From Hyphomicrobiales bacterium (GTDB lineage: Bacteria > Pseudomonadota > Alphaproteobacteria > Rhizobiales > Beijerinckiaceae): a DNA stretch of 38,013 nt. The notes beneath the pieces were generated by a model. That model was not told where the DNA came from. It searched no databases and saw only the letters and a list, made by a program, of their open reading frames with translations. Below are positions 9,346 through 17,668 of this stretch, one piece after another. A program made the translations under genes and the position numbers. The first letter of the stretch is position 1. Every line of letters begins with the position of its first letter. The stretch spans positions 1 to 38,013 of the forward strand of contig UBZM01000093.1 of NCBI GenBank assembly GCA_900470095.1, in the 5' to 3' direction.

Positions 9346-10224
9346 TCATGATTTGTCGGATCGGGCCAAGTCCCGGCGCGCGGTCGTCGGCGTCAGACCA
9401 GTCAGGCGCTTCATCGCCCGCGCGAGGGCGGAGCCGGATTCGAAGCCGACACGCCAGGCGATCTCGCCAACGGGAAGCGTGGTCTCGACCAACAGCTCCT
9501 GCGCCTGCCTGATCCGCACATGGTCCTGGAAGGCGGCGATCGAGAAGCCTGTCTTGTTGCGGAACAAGCGGGTCGCATGGCGTCTGGACAAGCCGAACCG
9601 ATCGGCGATGAAGTCGAGCGGCAGGTCCTTGCTGGCGTTCTGGCTGATGAACGACTTGATCTCCGAAACGAGCATCTCGCCATGACCCTCCGGGCGCGCG
9701 CCGGACAGTTCATCGCTTCGCTCGATTTGCGCGAGGCAATTGATCAGCAATGCCGCAGCGAGGTGGCTGCGCGTGACCTGCGCAACTCTGTCGTCGGCGC
9801 CTCCACTCTGGCACAACCCGCGAAGCGACCGGATCTCGGACGTCATCGCGAAAACGCCTGTTCGTCCGAGCTTGCCGCGCACACGGTTCAACGAGCCGAT
9901 GCGGGCCTCGATCTTCGCCAGTTGTCCATCTGCGGCGTAGATCGCCACATGGTGATGGACCGGCCGGGCTGCCGAGGTCTGATGCGCGAGACCCGGCGGA
10001 ACCACCACGAAACGGTCCTCGCTCAGCCAGGCGCCGGATTGTCTGGTCTCGTCGCGGAAATCGACCGCTCCGACATGCGGCAGGAATATCATCAGGCAGT
10101 CGTGCCAATGCCACGGCATGCGGTATTCGGAGCCGCCGCCCATCAGCGTCAATTGCTCCTGGCCATCGGCAAGCAGCGCGCCCACCGCGGAGGTGTCCCG
10201 AAGCTGTTGGATCGACCGGAGCAT
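9346..10224 (-). CDS. AraC-family transcriptional regulator
   Basis: The 292-residue protein has an N-terminal cupin-like sensing half (MPWHWHDCLMIFLPHVGAVDF and VVVPPGLAHQTS, both typical of the AraC cupin) and a C-terminal pair of helix-turn-helix motifs from about residue 195: LDFIADRFGLSRRHATRLF, and VGEIAWRVGFESGSALARAM ending in the usual TGLTP. It is a DNA-binding activator or repressor that responds to a small molecule. The PhzF-family gene is immediately downstream on the same strand, so it is the most likely target; this is inferred from position only. No defined operator was identified. Confidence 0.9.
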   Translation of the reverse strand: MLRSIQQLRDTSAVGALLADGQEQLTLMGGGSEYRMPWHWHDCLMIFLPHVGAVDFRDETRQSGAWLSEDRFVVVPPGLAHQTSAARPVHHHVAIYAADGQLAKIEARIGSLNRVRGKLGRTGVFAMTSEIRSLRGLCQSGGADDRVAQVTRSHLAAALLINCLAQIERSDELSGARPEGHGEMLVSEIKSFISQNASKDLPLDFIADRFGLSRRHATRLFRNKTGFSIAAFQDHVRIRQAQELLVETTLPVGEIAWRVGFESGSALARAMKRLTGLTPTTARRDLARSDKS

Positions 10225-10355
10225 GTTTGCATGCCTAGCATCCGCAGCGAGATCAGAACATCATCCATTCTCGAGGCAGGCCGCGCGCTGCGGGCGGGTT
10301 TCGAGCGGGGGCGCCCATCCCAAGCTGGTGCGATGTCGCTGGGTTCGACCGGCTC

Positions 10356-10396
10356 TCCCGAGAACCGCAATCCAGTTTTCGGGCCGATGCTTTGGC
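10356..10396. repeat. RIME1-like repeat, half copy E (left palindrome only)
   Basis: Read on the minus strand this contains GCATCGGCCCGAAAACTGG followed by ATTGCGGTTCTCGGG, the left palindrome of the repeat seen in full at 15067 and 26671. It lies about 20 bp beyond the stop codon of the YigZ-type gene. Confidence 0.75.
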
Positions 10397-10417
10397 GTCC
10401 GCCCGGAGATCGAGAAC

Positions 10418-11014
10418 CTATTCGTCCCATCTGACCACCGCGCGTCCGCTGGTGACATCCCTTACCAGTTGGGAGACCAGATCGGCCTCCAGCTTTGGAA
10501 CGGACACCGACAGCTCGGCGCCGGTATCCGTGAAGGCCTGATCGCGCACCTGCACCCCCGGTCGCTCGGCAAGCCGCGCCTGGACGCGCGCCAGATCGCC
10601 GAACGCGCAGGTGATCGTCACTGATGCCGTCTCGACCAGCGGCATCGTCTCGGCCGCGCGCAAGCAGAGGGCGGCCGTACCGCCATAGGCGCGGATCAAG
10701 CCGCCACTGCCGAGCAGGACCCCGCCAAACCAGCGCGTCACGACGACGGCGACACCGTCCAGCGCTTGCCCGTCGATGGCCGCGAGAATCGGCTTTCCCG
10801 CGGTGCCGCTCGGTTCTCCGTCATCGTTGAACCGATAGCCCTGTCCGCAACGCCACGCCCAGCAATTGTGATTGGCCGCCGGGTCGGAGTGAGCAGCGAT
10901 GAACTCCTTGGCCGCCGCCTCATCCGCAACGGGACCGGCGGTCGCAATGAAGCGGCTCTTCTTGATCTCTTGCCGGAATGAGCTGAGCCCAAGGAGTGTG
11001 AAGCGGTTTTCCAT
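10418..11014 (-). CDS. YigZ/IMPACT-family protein (UPF0029)
   Basis: The 198-residue protein carries the IMPACT/YigZ signature in its N-terminal domain: KKSRFIATAGPV near the start, then NDDGEPSGTAGKPIL and VTRWFGGVLLGSGGLIRAYG. A smaller C-terminal domain of the DUF1949 type follows. Eukaryotic IMPACT acts in translational control through GCN2. Bacterial YigZ binds nucleic acids in some reports, and its exact role is unclear. Length is normal. It lies upstream of the AraC gene on the same strand but is separated from it by about 190 bp including a repeat element, so it is probably its own unit. Confidence 0.9.
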   Translation of the reverse strand: MENRFTLLGLSSFRQEIKKSRFIATAGPVADEAAAKEFIAAHSDPAANHNCWAWRCGQGYRFNDDGEPSGTAGKPILAAIDGQALDGVAVVVTRWFGGVLLGSGGLIRAYGGTAALCLRAAETMPLVETASVTITCAFGDLARVQARLAERPGVQVRDQAFTDTGAELSVSVPKLEADLVSQLVRDVTSGRAVVRWDE

Positions 11015-11298
11015 GCGCCCATGTAAGACAAGTGCCGGGAGAACCCGCCCTTTTCAGACCATGCCGTCGGTCGGACAGGGCAGGGGAATTCAGGTGCTCT
11101 ATGAAGGAGCCTTGAGCGGCTGGGAAGGCCCATGCCGGTCCTGGCGATGCCGGATGCAGGTCGTCGCCGCAAATGGAGTATTGAGACTCGATTGTCCGGC
11201 CCGCGCATATGTTGCGATGTGCGAGAAGGGCGTGGTTTGCTGACGGTCCCGCAATGCCGTCGATTCCACGCAAACGACCTTCTCTTCGCGGAGGGGCC

Positions 11299-11802
11299 AT
11301 GTCCCGGGCCATTCTGAAAGGCGCAGTCACTGGTCTTGCGGTCATCGGCTTGGCATGGGGCGGCTATTGGCTGATGAACCGCAGCCTGCAAAGAGGCACT
11401 GTGCCTCAGAAGCTTCAAACGGGGTGGTTCTACGCCAGAGGTCTCTGCTCAAGCTTCCTCGGTCATCAAGGGGCATTTGCTTTCAGCCTGAGCGAGCAAA
11501 GCGTCGCAGCGATCAAGTCGAAGGGCATCGACTTCTTCGTCGACATCGACAATCCCGACAGTCAGGCAACCAGGCCCTATTTCAGGGGCGGGTGGAAGGA
11601 GACGCCTGTCCCTGCAGCGTTCTTCTCGGATGGACTGCCGCCGAACCTGCAGTGTGGTCAGGAGCATGCGTGGCTTTGGCCGCAGGGGATACCGGACGCA
11701 CTGAAGCGACCAGGCAGTTTCTACCAGGAGTCCGGGACCGCGCGTCTCCTTTTCGTCCTGCCCGAACTTGGGCTGATCGTGGGCAGTGTGTCCGATCGAT
11801 AG
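11299..11802 (+). CDS. Unknown protein with an N-terminal membrane anchor
   Basis: The 167-residue product starts at an ATG preceded by a strong ribosome site (GGAGGGG, 2 bases before the ATG, so rather close). One hydrophobic segment (about residues 7-25) is probably an uncleaved signal anchor. The remaining 140 residues would be periplasmic, with two cysteines (GLCSS and LQCGQ) that could pair, and the motif FFVDIDNPDSQATRPYF. I do not recognise the family. The gene is isolated: YigZ diverges upstream and a LysR gene follows about 180 bp downstream. Upstream codons in the same frame lack coding character, which supports this start. Confidence 0.6.
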   Translation: MSRAILKGAVTGLAVIGLAWGGYWLMNRSLQRGTVPQKLQTGWFYARGLCSSFLGHQGAFAFSLSEQSVAAIKSKGIDFFVDIDNPDSQATRPYFRGGWKETPVPAAFFSDGLPPNLQCGQEHAWLWPQGIPDALKRPGSFYQESGTARLLFVLPELGLIVGSVSDR

Positions 11803-11982
11803 GTCCAACCAAGCGCCTGTTCGTGCCGCCGTCGCCTCAATCACCACACCCATGGCAGCAAGGCTGACCGCGCGTTAGACTGAACCCGGCCGATCGATCG
11901 GGCTGGCCCAGGCCGGTACCAAGGATCGGACCGGTGTCGCGGACAAAGTGTCCATCGCCGGCGCAAAGGAGTGTGGGGCCTG

Positions 11983-12915
11983 ATGGACCGCTTCGATGCG
12001 ATGCAGGTTTTTCTGGCGGTCGTCGACGCCGGCAGCTTGTCGGCGGGAAGCCGCAAGCTGAACGCGCCACTGCCGAGCGTCAGTCGGAAAGTCGCGGAGC
12101 TCGAGCGCCATCTCGGCACGCGCCTGCTCGTCCGGACCAGCCGGAATGTCCAGCTCACCGATGCGGGGCGCGACTATGTCGATGCGGCGCGCCAGATCAT
12201 CGCGCAAATCGAGAACGCCGAGCTGCGGGCATCGGGCGAATACGAGACGCCGAGGGGCGTGCTGACGATCACCGTGCCGATCGCATTCGGCCACGACCAT
12301 GTGCTGCCGCTCACCTACGACTTCCTCTGCGAACATCCTGAGATCACGCTGAACGTGCTGTCCGTCGATCGCGTCGTGAACCTCGTCGAGGAGCACGTCG
12401 ATGTCGGCGTGCGATTGGGCGAGCTTGCCGATAGTTCGTTCTACGCGGTCAAGGTCGGCGATTTCGGCTTCGTGACATGCGCCAGCCCGGCCTATCTGGC
12501 GCGCAAGGGGCGCCCGTCGAGCCCGGAGCACCTTGTCGACCATGACGGCGTCGTCTTCGGCGAGATCACCGAGCCAGGCTGGATCTATCGGCAGAAGGAC
12601 CGCAGGCTGGAAGGCAAACCCACCATTCGGGTGTCCGCCAATACGGTCACCGCGACCGTCACCGCCGCCGCGCGCGGGGTCGGCATCATTCGCGCGCCTC
12701 TCTATCAGGTCGCCAGAGAGCTACAGTCGGGTGCCCTTGTCACATTGTTCGACGCGTATGAGAGCCAGTCCTTTCCCGTTCACCTGGTCTATGCCCGGCA
12801 AGGCCTGCTGCCGCTGAAAGTGCGCGTGTTCATCGATTGGATGGCGCCACGATTGAGGCGGCGCTTGCAGGAACTCGCTGCGTTCAGGCCAGCGGGAGAG
12901 CAAGCGCAGGGATAG
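11983..12915 (+). CDS. LysR-family transcriptional regulator
   Basis: The protein of about 310 residues has the LysR winged helix at the N-terminus (MDRFDAMQVFLAVVDAGSL, then SRKVAELERHLGTRLLVRTSR) and the effector-binding half after residue 90. The sequence resembles the DsdC/AaeR-like group that begins MDRF. An AGGAG (11967-11971) lies 11 bases before the ATG at 11983; a GTG at 11971 overlaps that site and is less likely. A small dyad, GGACA-AAG-TGTCC (11941-11953), lies just upstream and may be an autoregulatory site. The ohr and epoxide hydrolase genes follow on the same strand, after about 155 bp and again 110 bp, and are its probable targets. Confidence 0.9.
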   Translation: MDRFDAMQVFLAVVDAGSLSAGSRKLNAPLPSVSRKVAELERHLGTRLLVRTSRNVQLTDAGRDYVDAARQIIAQIENAELRASGEYETPRGVLTITVPIAFGHDHVLPLTYDFLCEHPEITLNVLSVDRVVNLVEEHVDVGVRLGELADSSFYAVKVGDFGFVTCASPAYLARKGRPSSPEHLVDHDGVVFGEITEPGWIYRQKDRRLEGKPTIRVSANTVTATVTAAARGVGIIRAPLYQVARELQSGALVTLFDAYESQSFPVHLVYARQGLLPLKVRVFIDWMAPRLRRRLQELAAFRPAGEQAQG

Positions 12916-13070
12916 CGCGCCGATCGTTGGCCGCTCGCCAGCAGGCGAAACCGGCGTGGCATCGTCCATATCGGCACGTGAGAGGCTGCCTATCGCTTTG
13001 ACGATCTGCTGCCGAACTGAAGCCTCCTCTACGTATTGGCAACCCCGAATACAAAGACAGGAGCTTCGCT

Positions 13071-13493
13071 ATGACGACCAAGACTCTCTTCACCGCGCAG
13101 GTCCACACCGTCGGAGGCCGCGAGGGCTGGGCGAAGAGTTCGGACGGCCAGCTCGACGTCAAGTTGTCGGTGCCCGGCTCGAACCGTCCCGGCACCAATC
13201 CCGAGCAGCTCTTCGCGGCCGGCTGGTCCGCCTGCTTCGAGGGCGCGCTCGCCCATGCCGCGCGGGAACGGGGCGTCAGGCTGCCGCCCGAGACGGCCGT
13301 CGATGCCGAGGTGAACCTGTCGCTTGACGAAGCGGAAGGCTATTTCCTGACAGCCCGCCTGAATGTCAGCATCCCCGGCCTCGCCGATGACATCGCGCAG
13401 CAGCTGGTCGAGCGCGCGCACGCGACCTGCCCCTATTCGAAGATGACCCGCAACGGCATCGACGCCCGCGTCGCGCTCGCCGTCGCCGCCTGA
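13071..13493 (+). CDS. ohr: Organic hydroperoxide resistance protein Ohr
   Basis: Ohr is a cytoplasmic thiol peroxidase that reduces organic and fatty-acid hydroperoxides, using lipoylated proteins as the electron source. The 140-residue product has normal length and the family's active-site set: Arg17 in GGREG, Glu45 in NPEQLFAAGWSACF, the peroxidatic Cys55 in that motif, and the resolving Cys120 in ATCPYSKMT. AGGAG lies 8 bases before the ATG. Ohr genes are commonly controlled by a MarR-type OhrR; none is visible here, and a LysR gene sits upstream instead. A Tat-exported epoxide hydrolase follows. Confidence 0.94.
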   Translation: MTTKTLFTAQVHTVGGREGWAKSSDGQLDVKLSVPGSNRPGTNPEQLFAAGWSACFEGALAHAARERGVRLPPETAVDAEVNLSLDEAEGYFLTARLNVSIPGLADDIAQQLVERAHATCPYSKMTRNGIDARVALAVAA

Positions 13494-13604
13494 CCCCATC
13501 CAGATGCCGCGGCGCGGATGGCCCCCATGCACGCCGAACCGGGGACGCGGACGGGCTCGTCAGCACCGTTCCCGTCTCCGCTTTAACCCCTGAGGAGAAC
13601 CGCC

Positions 13605-14939
13605 ATGCCTGGCCCCCACCCCTTGATCGGCCGCAGGAGCTTCATTGCATCAACCGTCGTGGGAACGATCGGCGCGATGCTTCCCGCCGTGAACGCGACC
13701 GCAGCTCCGCCTCCCTCGCGCGTCGGTGGCTCGCCGCAGGAGACTGCGGCCGCAGACCCGAAGGCGAGCGGCGACAGTTCGATCCGGCCATTCCGCTACC
13801 ATGCGACCGACGAAGAACTCGCCGACCTGAAGCGCCGCATCAAGGCGACGAAATGGCCCGAGCGCGAGAACGACCCGACGCAGGGCGTCAGCCTCTCGAC
13901 CATCGAGAAACTCGCCGCGTACTGGGCGGACCAGCATGACTGGCGAGACGCTGAGACACGGATCAACAGCTACCCGAACTTCGTCACGACGATCGACGGG
14001 GTGGATATTCACTTCATCCAGGTGAAGTCGAAACACCCGGACGCGCTGCCGATCATCGTCACGCATGGTTGGCCCGGGTCGATCATCGAGCAGCTGAAGA
14101 TCATCGACCCGCTCACCGATCCGACCGCTTATGGCGGCACCGCCGCCGACGCGTTCGATGTCGTGATCCCGTCGCTGCCGGGCTATGGCTTTTCCGGCAA
14201 GCCGGCCGTCAATGGCTGGGATCCGCAGCATGTCGCGCGCGCCTGGGCGGTGCTGATGCAGCGGCTCGGCTACCAGCGCTATGTCGCGCAGGGCGGCGAT
14301 TGGGGCAATGCGGTCACCGAGCAGATGGCGCTGCAACGCCCGGCCGGCCTGATCGGGATCCACACCAACATGCCCGCCACGGTTCCAGCCGAGATTGCCC
14401 CGCTGCTTCCCAACGGCCCCGAGCCTTCGGGCCTGGATGCCGAGGAAAAGCATGCCTGGGACCAGCTCGTCGATTTCTATGCGAACGGACTCGGCTACGC
14501 GCAGGAAATGGCGGGCCGGCCGCAGACGCTCTACGCGCTGGCGGATTCGCCGGTGGGGCTGGCAGCCTGGATCATCGACCACGACATCCGCAGCTACAAC
14601 CTCATCGCGCGCGTCTTCGATGGCGCGAAAGAAGGCCTGACCAGGGACGATATCCTCGACAACATCACGCTGTACTGGCTGACGAACACAGCCGTCTCCT
14701 CGGCGCGGCTGTACCGGGAAAGCAAGCTCGCGTTCTTCGCGCCCAAGGGCATAGCGCTGCCGACCGGCGTCAGCGCGTTCCACGACGAGATCTATCAGGC
14801 GCCGGAAAGCTGGACGCGCAAGGCCTATCCGAACCTGGTCTTCTACGGGCGCCACGACACGGGCACGCATTTTGCGGCCTGGGAGCAGCCGCAAGCCCTG
14901 ACCGACGATCTGCGCGCGACATTCCGCTCGCTGCATTGA
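13605..14939 (+). CDS. Tat-exported epoxide hydrolase of the EHN/alpha-beta hydrolase family
   Basis: The 444-residue enzyme opens epoxide rings to diols. A twin-arginine signal (GRRSFIAS, then a hydrophobic stretch to ATAAPP) implies export in folded form. After a linker comes the EHN domain (IRPFRYHATDEELADLKRRI, KWPE), then the alpha/beta-hydrolase core: HGWPGS at His154 (oxyanion region), YGFSGKP, the nucleophile Asp232 in GGDWGN, and the catalytic His422 in GTHFAAWEQP. GAGGAG lies 7 bases upstream of the ATG. This family includes microsomal-type epoxide hydrolases and juvenile-hormone-type homologues; the bacterial substrate is unknown. Its place after ohr suggests a role against oxidised lipids or reactive xenobiotics. 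Confidence 0.92.
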   Translation: MPGPHPLIGRRSFIASTVVGTIGAMLPAVNATAAPPPSRVGGSPQETAAADPKASGDSSIRPFRYHATDEELADLKRRIKATKWPERENDPTQGVSLSTIEKLAAYWADQHDWRDAETRINSYPNFVTTIDGVDIHFIQVKSKHPDALPIIVTHGWPGSIIEQLKIIDPLTDPTAYGGTAADAFDVVIPSLPGYGFSGKPAVNGWDPQHVARAWAVLMQRLGYQRYVAQGGDWGNAVTEQMALQRPAGLIGIHTNMPATVPAEIAPLLPNGPEPSGLDAEEKHAWDQLVDFYANGLGYAQEMAGRPQTLYALADSPVGLAAWIIDHDIRSYNLIARVFDGAKEGLTRDDILDNITLYWLTNTAVSSARLYRESKLAFFAPKGIALPTGVSAFHDEIYQAPESWTRKAYPNLVFYGRHDTGTHFAAWEQPQALTDDLRATFRSLH

Positions 14940-14959
14940 GGTGTTGCGCACAGTGCACG

Positions 14960-14998
14960 GTTCCGGCTGCGGGCTTCCGCCGAGCCCGCGGCCGGAAC
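14960..14998 (+). terminator. Strong stem-loop after the epoxide hydrolase gene
   Basis: Two 15-base arms (14960-14974 and 14984-14998) pair as GTTCCGGC/GCCGGAAC and GCGGGC/GCCCGC with one U-G wobble between them and a 9-base loop. It starts 21 bases after the stop codon. There is no T-run, so it could slow or protect mRNA ends rather than act as a classical intrinsic terminator. Confidence 0.5.
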
Positions 14999-15066
14999 GC
15001 ATCCCCAGGGCATCGAGGCCGAGTGCATCGGCTCGGATCGTGCGGGGTCAATTGCCGACGCATAAA

Positions 15067-15172
15067 GCATCGACCCGAAAAGTGGATTGCGGTTTTAGGG
15101 AAAGCCGATGCAAACACAAAGGGTTAGATCATCGGACCGGACACGATTTCCGGTCCGATGATCTAGCCCTTC
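15067..15172. repeat. RIME1-like two-palindrome repeat, copy B (complete)
   Basis: The left palindrome runs from GCATCG to CGATGC around CCCGAAAAGTGGATTGCGG. The joining segment AAACACAAAGGG leads to the right palindrome, whose 17-bp arms (15125-15141 and 15149-15165) are perfect around the loop CACGATT and extend further through a wobble to GGG/CCC. The element lies between the convergent ends of the epoxide hydrolase and LysR genes. Confidence 0.9.
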
Positions 15173-15228
15173 GGCGAAGAGTGGTCGCACCCTGAGACGG
15201 CGAGGGGGCTCGTCGGCCCTCGGCCTGG

Positions 15229-16119
15229 TCAGCCGCCGCCATGTTTCCGGATCGCGTCCGCCAGCCGGGTCGCGCTGAGTGAGAGCGGCCGGGATTTGAC
15301 CCAGAGCAAGCCGATCCGGCGCTCGATGGTGGGCGCCGTGATCGGCACCGTGGCCAGATCTGTGCTCCGGAACATCGCGAAGGTCATCGATGGCAAGGCC
15401 GTGATGCCGAGGCCGGCCGCCGCGAGGGCCGCCGCCGAGGGGATCTGGTCGACTTCGTATCGGGGCTCGATCGACAGGTTGCCATGGACGAACCCGGCAT
15501 CGGTGAGCCGGCGCACCGACGAGGCCGGCGAGATCGCGATGAAGTCGTGTCCGGCAAGGTCCGCCCAGGTCACGCTCTCGCGCCCGGCCAGGCTGTGCTG
15601 GCGGTGGCAGATCAGGTGCATGCGGTCCGACGTGACCGGGTTGAAGGCGAAGGCCCCGAGCGCGGCCGGGTGGCTGACGATCGCGAGATCCACGATGCCG
15701 TCCTCCAGGAGCTCCGTCGCCCGGTCCTGTGGCGCGTCGCGGATCTGGACCTCGATGCCGGGGAAGCTGCTGCGAAAGGCGCGGATCGCGCCGGGCAGCA
15801 GCGTACAGACCACGGATGGCAGCGCGGCGATCGAGACCCGGCCATGCACGCCTTCGTTCCGGCCGGCGATCGCCTCGAAGGTCTGGTGCAGGCTGCGCAC
15901 GGCATCGCGCGCACTGGCGACGACGTGCCGCCCTTCATAGGTCAGCGTCAGCGCACGCGTCGTCCGGTGCACCAGCCGATAGCCGAGCTCGGCCTCGATG
16001 CGCTTCAGCGTCTCGCTGACGGATGGTTGCGTGATGCCCAGGCGCTCGGCCGCAGCCGTGAGATTCAGCGTCTCGCCGATCGCGACCAGGATCTCCAATT
16101 GCCGGATTGTCAGGTTCAT
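15229..16119 (-). CDS. LysR-family regulator, divergent from the DUF1446/GGT operon
   Basis: The 296-residue protein has the standard LysR layout: winged helix-turn-helix in residues 1-60 (MNLTIRQLEILVAIGETLNL, then GITQPSVSETLKRIEAELG) and a two-lobe effector-binding half (VSIAALPSVVCTLLPGAIRAF and later VDQIPSAAALAAAGLGITALP). It is divergent from the operon starting at 16292, with about 170 bp between the two start codons that include two adjacent palindromes (16179-16195 and 16196-16217). This is the classical arrangement for a LysR activator of a neighbouring catabolic operon whose inducer is a substrate or intermediate. Regulation of the operon is inferred from the layout. Confidence 0.92.
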   Translation of the reverse strand: MNLTIRQLEILVAIGETLNLTAAAERLGITQPSVSETLKRIEAELGYRLVHRTTRALTLTYEGRHVVASARDAVRSLHQTFEAIAGRNEGVHGRVSIAALPSVVCTLLPGAIRAFRSSFPGIEVQIRDAPQDRATELLEDGIVDLAIVSHPAALGAFAFNPVTSDRMHLICHRQHSLAGRESVTWADLAGHDFIAISPASSVRRLTDAGFVHGNLSIEPRYEVDQIPSAAALAAAGLGITALPSMTFAMFRSTDLATVPITAPTIERRIGLLWVKSRPLSLSATRLADAIRKHGGG

Positions 16120-16178
16120 GCGGCCTCGGCGCTCGATCGGCCGGGCAGGCGGTGACTCGCATTCCCGTATGTTTCAGT

Positions 16179-16195
16179 CATAGGCTTATCCTATG
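16179..16195. promoter_or_regulatory. Probable LysR-binding palindrome 1 (T-N11-A type)
   Basis: CATAGG-CTTAT-CCTATG is a perfect 6-bp dyad in the divergent intergenic region between the LysR gene and the DUF1446 operon. Its size and T-N11-A form fit a LysR recognition site. Confidence 0.6.
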
Positions 16196-16217
16196 AAATA
16201 ATGAACTCCCATTATTT
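16196..16217. promoter_or_regulatory. Probable second regulatory palindrome overlapping the operon promoter
   Basis: AAATAATG-AACTCC-CATTATTT is a perfect 8-bp dyad touching the end of the first palindrome. Its right arm runs into TTGACT (16216-16221), a good -35 element for the plus-strand operon; the matching -10 (TCAATG, 16239-16244) is weak, as expected for an activator-dependent promoter. It may be the activation half of the LysR site. Confidence 0.55.
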
Positions 16218-16291
16218 GACTTTCTGAATGCAGCGCCATCAATGCGTCATGCGCGGCCAGGGCCGGGTTGGCGGAAACGGATGAGTTCGGC

Positions 16292-17668
16292 ATGGTGACA
16301 CAGGTTCGGATCGGTGCTGCGGCGGGCTTTGCCGGGGACCGATCGGATTCGGCCGGGCCGGTGATCGAGGCCTTGGCGCAGCATGACGGGCCCCGTTTCC
16401 TGATCTTCGAGACGCTGGCCGAACGCACGCTGGCGCTCGCGCAGATCGACCGGATCGCCAATCCCGCCCGCGGCGAGGTGCCCGCGCTCGAGCGCCTGCT
16501 GCGTCCCGCACTCGGGGACGCAGCCCGGCACGGCATCAGGATCATCGGCAATTTCGGCGCGGCCAATCCGCGGGCCGCTGCCGCGAAAATCCGGGGCTGG
16601 GCCGCAGAGGCCGGATATCCCCGCCTGAAGATCGCCGTCGTCGAGGGCGATGACCTTCTCGGCCTGATGAGCCCAGCCGAATTCGCCGCCTGCGAGAGCG
16701 ATGGCACGGTCCTGGCGCGGGCGCCCGAGATCATCGCCGCCAATGCCTATCTCGGCGCTGGCCCGATCGCCGAGGCCCTGTCGCGCGGCGCCGACATCGT
16801 TGTCACCGGGCGCGTCGCCGATCCCGCCCTGGTGCTCGGGCCGCTGATCCACAGCTTCGGCTGGGCCTGGGACGATTGGGACCGGCTTGCGGCCGGCATC
16901 CTGGCCGGGCATCTGCTCGAATGCGGGTCGCAGGTCACGGGCGGCTATTTCGCCGATCCGGGCGTCAAGGACGTGCCGGGCATGGACCGGATCGGCTATC
17001 CCATTGCCGAGGTCGAGGCCGATGGCAGCTTCGTCGTGACCAAGCCCGACGGCACCGGCGGGCTGGTCGACCGGCGCACCGTCACCGAACAGATCCTCTA
17101 TGAAATCCACGATCCGGCCGCCTATCTGACGCCCGATGTCGTGCTCGACCTGACTGAGGTCGAGATCGAGCAGGTCGGCCCCGACCGGGTCCGCGTCACC
17201 GGCGCCAGGGGCCACCCGCTGCCGCCCACCCTGAAGGCGACGATCTGCGTCGATGGCGGCCATCTCGCCGAGGCCGAAATCTCCTATGCCGGCCCCAATG
17301 CCGGGGCGCGGGCAAAACTCGCGATCGAGACCGTGCAGCGTCGGATGCGCCGGTACCATCCCGCTCTCGCCATCCGCGTCGACCTGATCGGCGCCGTCAG
17401 CGTCTTCGGCGACAGCGCGGGCTCCGGCGTCACCGGGATCGCCTGGGACAAGCTGCCGACCGATCTGCGCATCCGCTTCGCGGCCGAGAGCGATGATCGT
17501 GCTGCCGCCGAGTGCCTGCTGGACGAGGTCGAGGCGCTGTACTGCGCCGGGCCGGCCGGCGGGGGCGGAGTGCGCAGGCGCCTGACGCCGCGGCTGCGCA
17601 GCGCGTCCTGCCTGGTCGCGCGCGACAGGGTCACGCCCAGCGTAAGCTTCCTGGAGGGTATGGGTTGA
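16292..17668 (+). CDS. DUF1446 / AtuA-family protein, N-terminal domain only (first locus)
   Basis: This is the first gene of the operon. The 458-residue product matches DUF1446, the main domain of AtuA, a protein of unknown activity encoded with the acyclic terpene (citronellol/geraniol) degradation genes of Pseudomonas. Typical segments are IIGNFGAANPRAAAAKI, GADIVVTGRVADPALVLGPL, DPGVKDVPGMDRIGYPIAEV and the later TVTEQILYEIHDPAAYLTPDVVLD. It lacks the C-terminal domain of full AtuA; that part is the next gene, and the two add up to about 594 residues. The start is the ATG at 16292; an upstream TTG in frame (16268) is less likely. It overlaps the next gene by one base. The cytosolic role is probably catabolic, but the reaction is not known. 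Confidence 0.88.
   Translation: MVTQVRIGAAAGFAGDRSDSAGPVIEALAQHDGPRFLIFETLAERTLALAQIDRIANPARGEVPALERLLRPALGDAARHGIRIIGNFGAANPRAAAAKIRGWAAEAGYPRLKIAVVEGDDLLGLMSPAEFAACESDGTVLARAPEIIAANAYLGAGPIAEALSRGADIVVTGRVADPALVLGPLIHSFGWAWDDWDRLAAGILAGHLLECGSQVTGGYFADPGVKDVPGMDRIGYPIAEVEADGSFVVTKPDGTGGLVDRRTVTEQILYEIHDPAAYLTPDVVLDLTEVEIEQVGPDRVRVTGARGHPLPPTLKATICVDGGHLAEAEISYAGPNAGARAKLAIETVQRRMRRYHPALAIRVDLIGAVSVFGDSAGSGVTGIAWDKLPTDLRIRFAAESDDRAAAECLLDEVEALYCAGPAGGGGVRRRLTPRLRSASCLVARDRVTPSVSFLEGMG

Noticed and set aside
13496..13521. CCATCC/GGATGG dyad after ohr as a terminator.
   Set aside because: Only 6 bp, with a 14-base loop and no T-run; expected by chance in this GC-rich DNA.
15201..15222. CGAGGG...CCCTCG hairpin after the stop of the LysR gene as an intrinsic terminator.
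   Set aside because: Only 6-bp arms and no T-run in the direction of the gene, so the claim is too weak.
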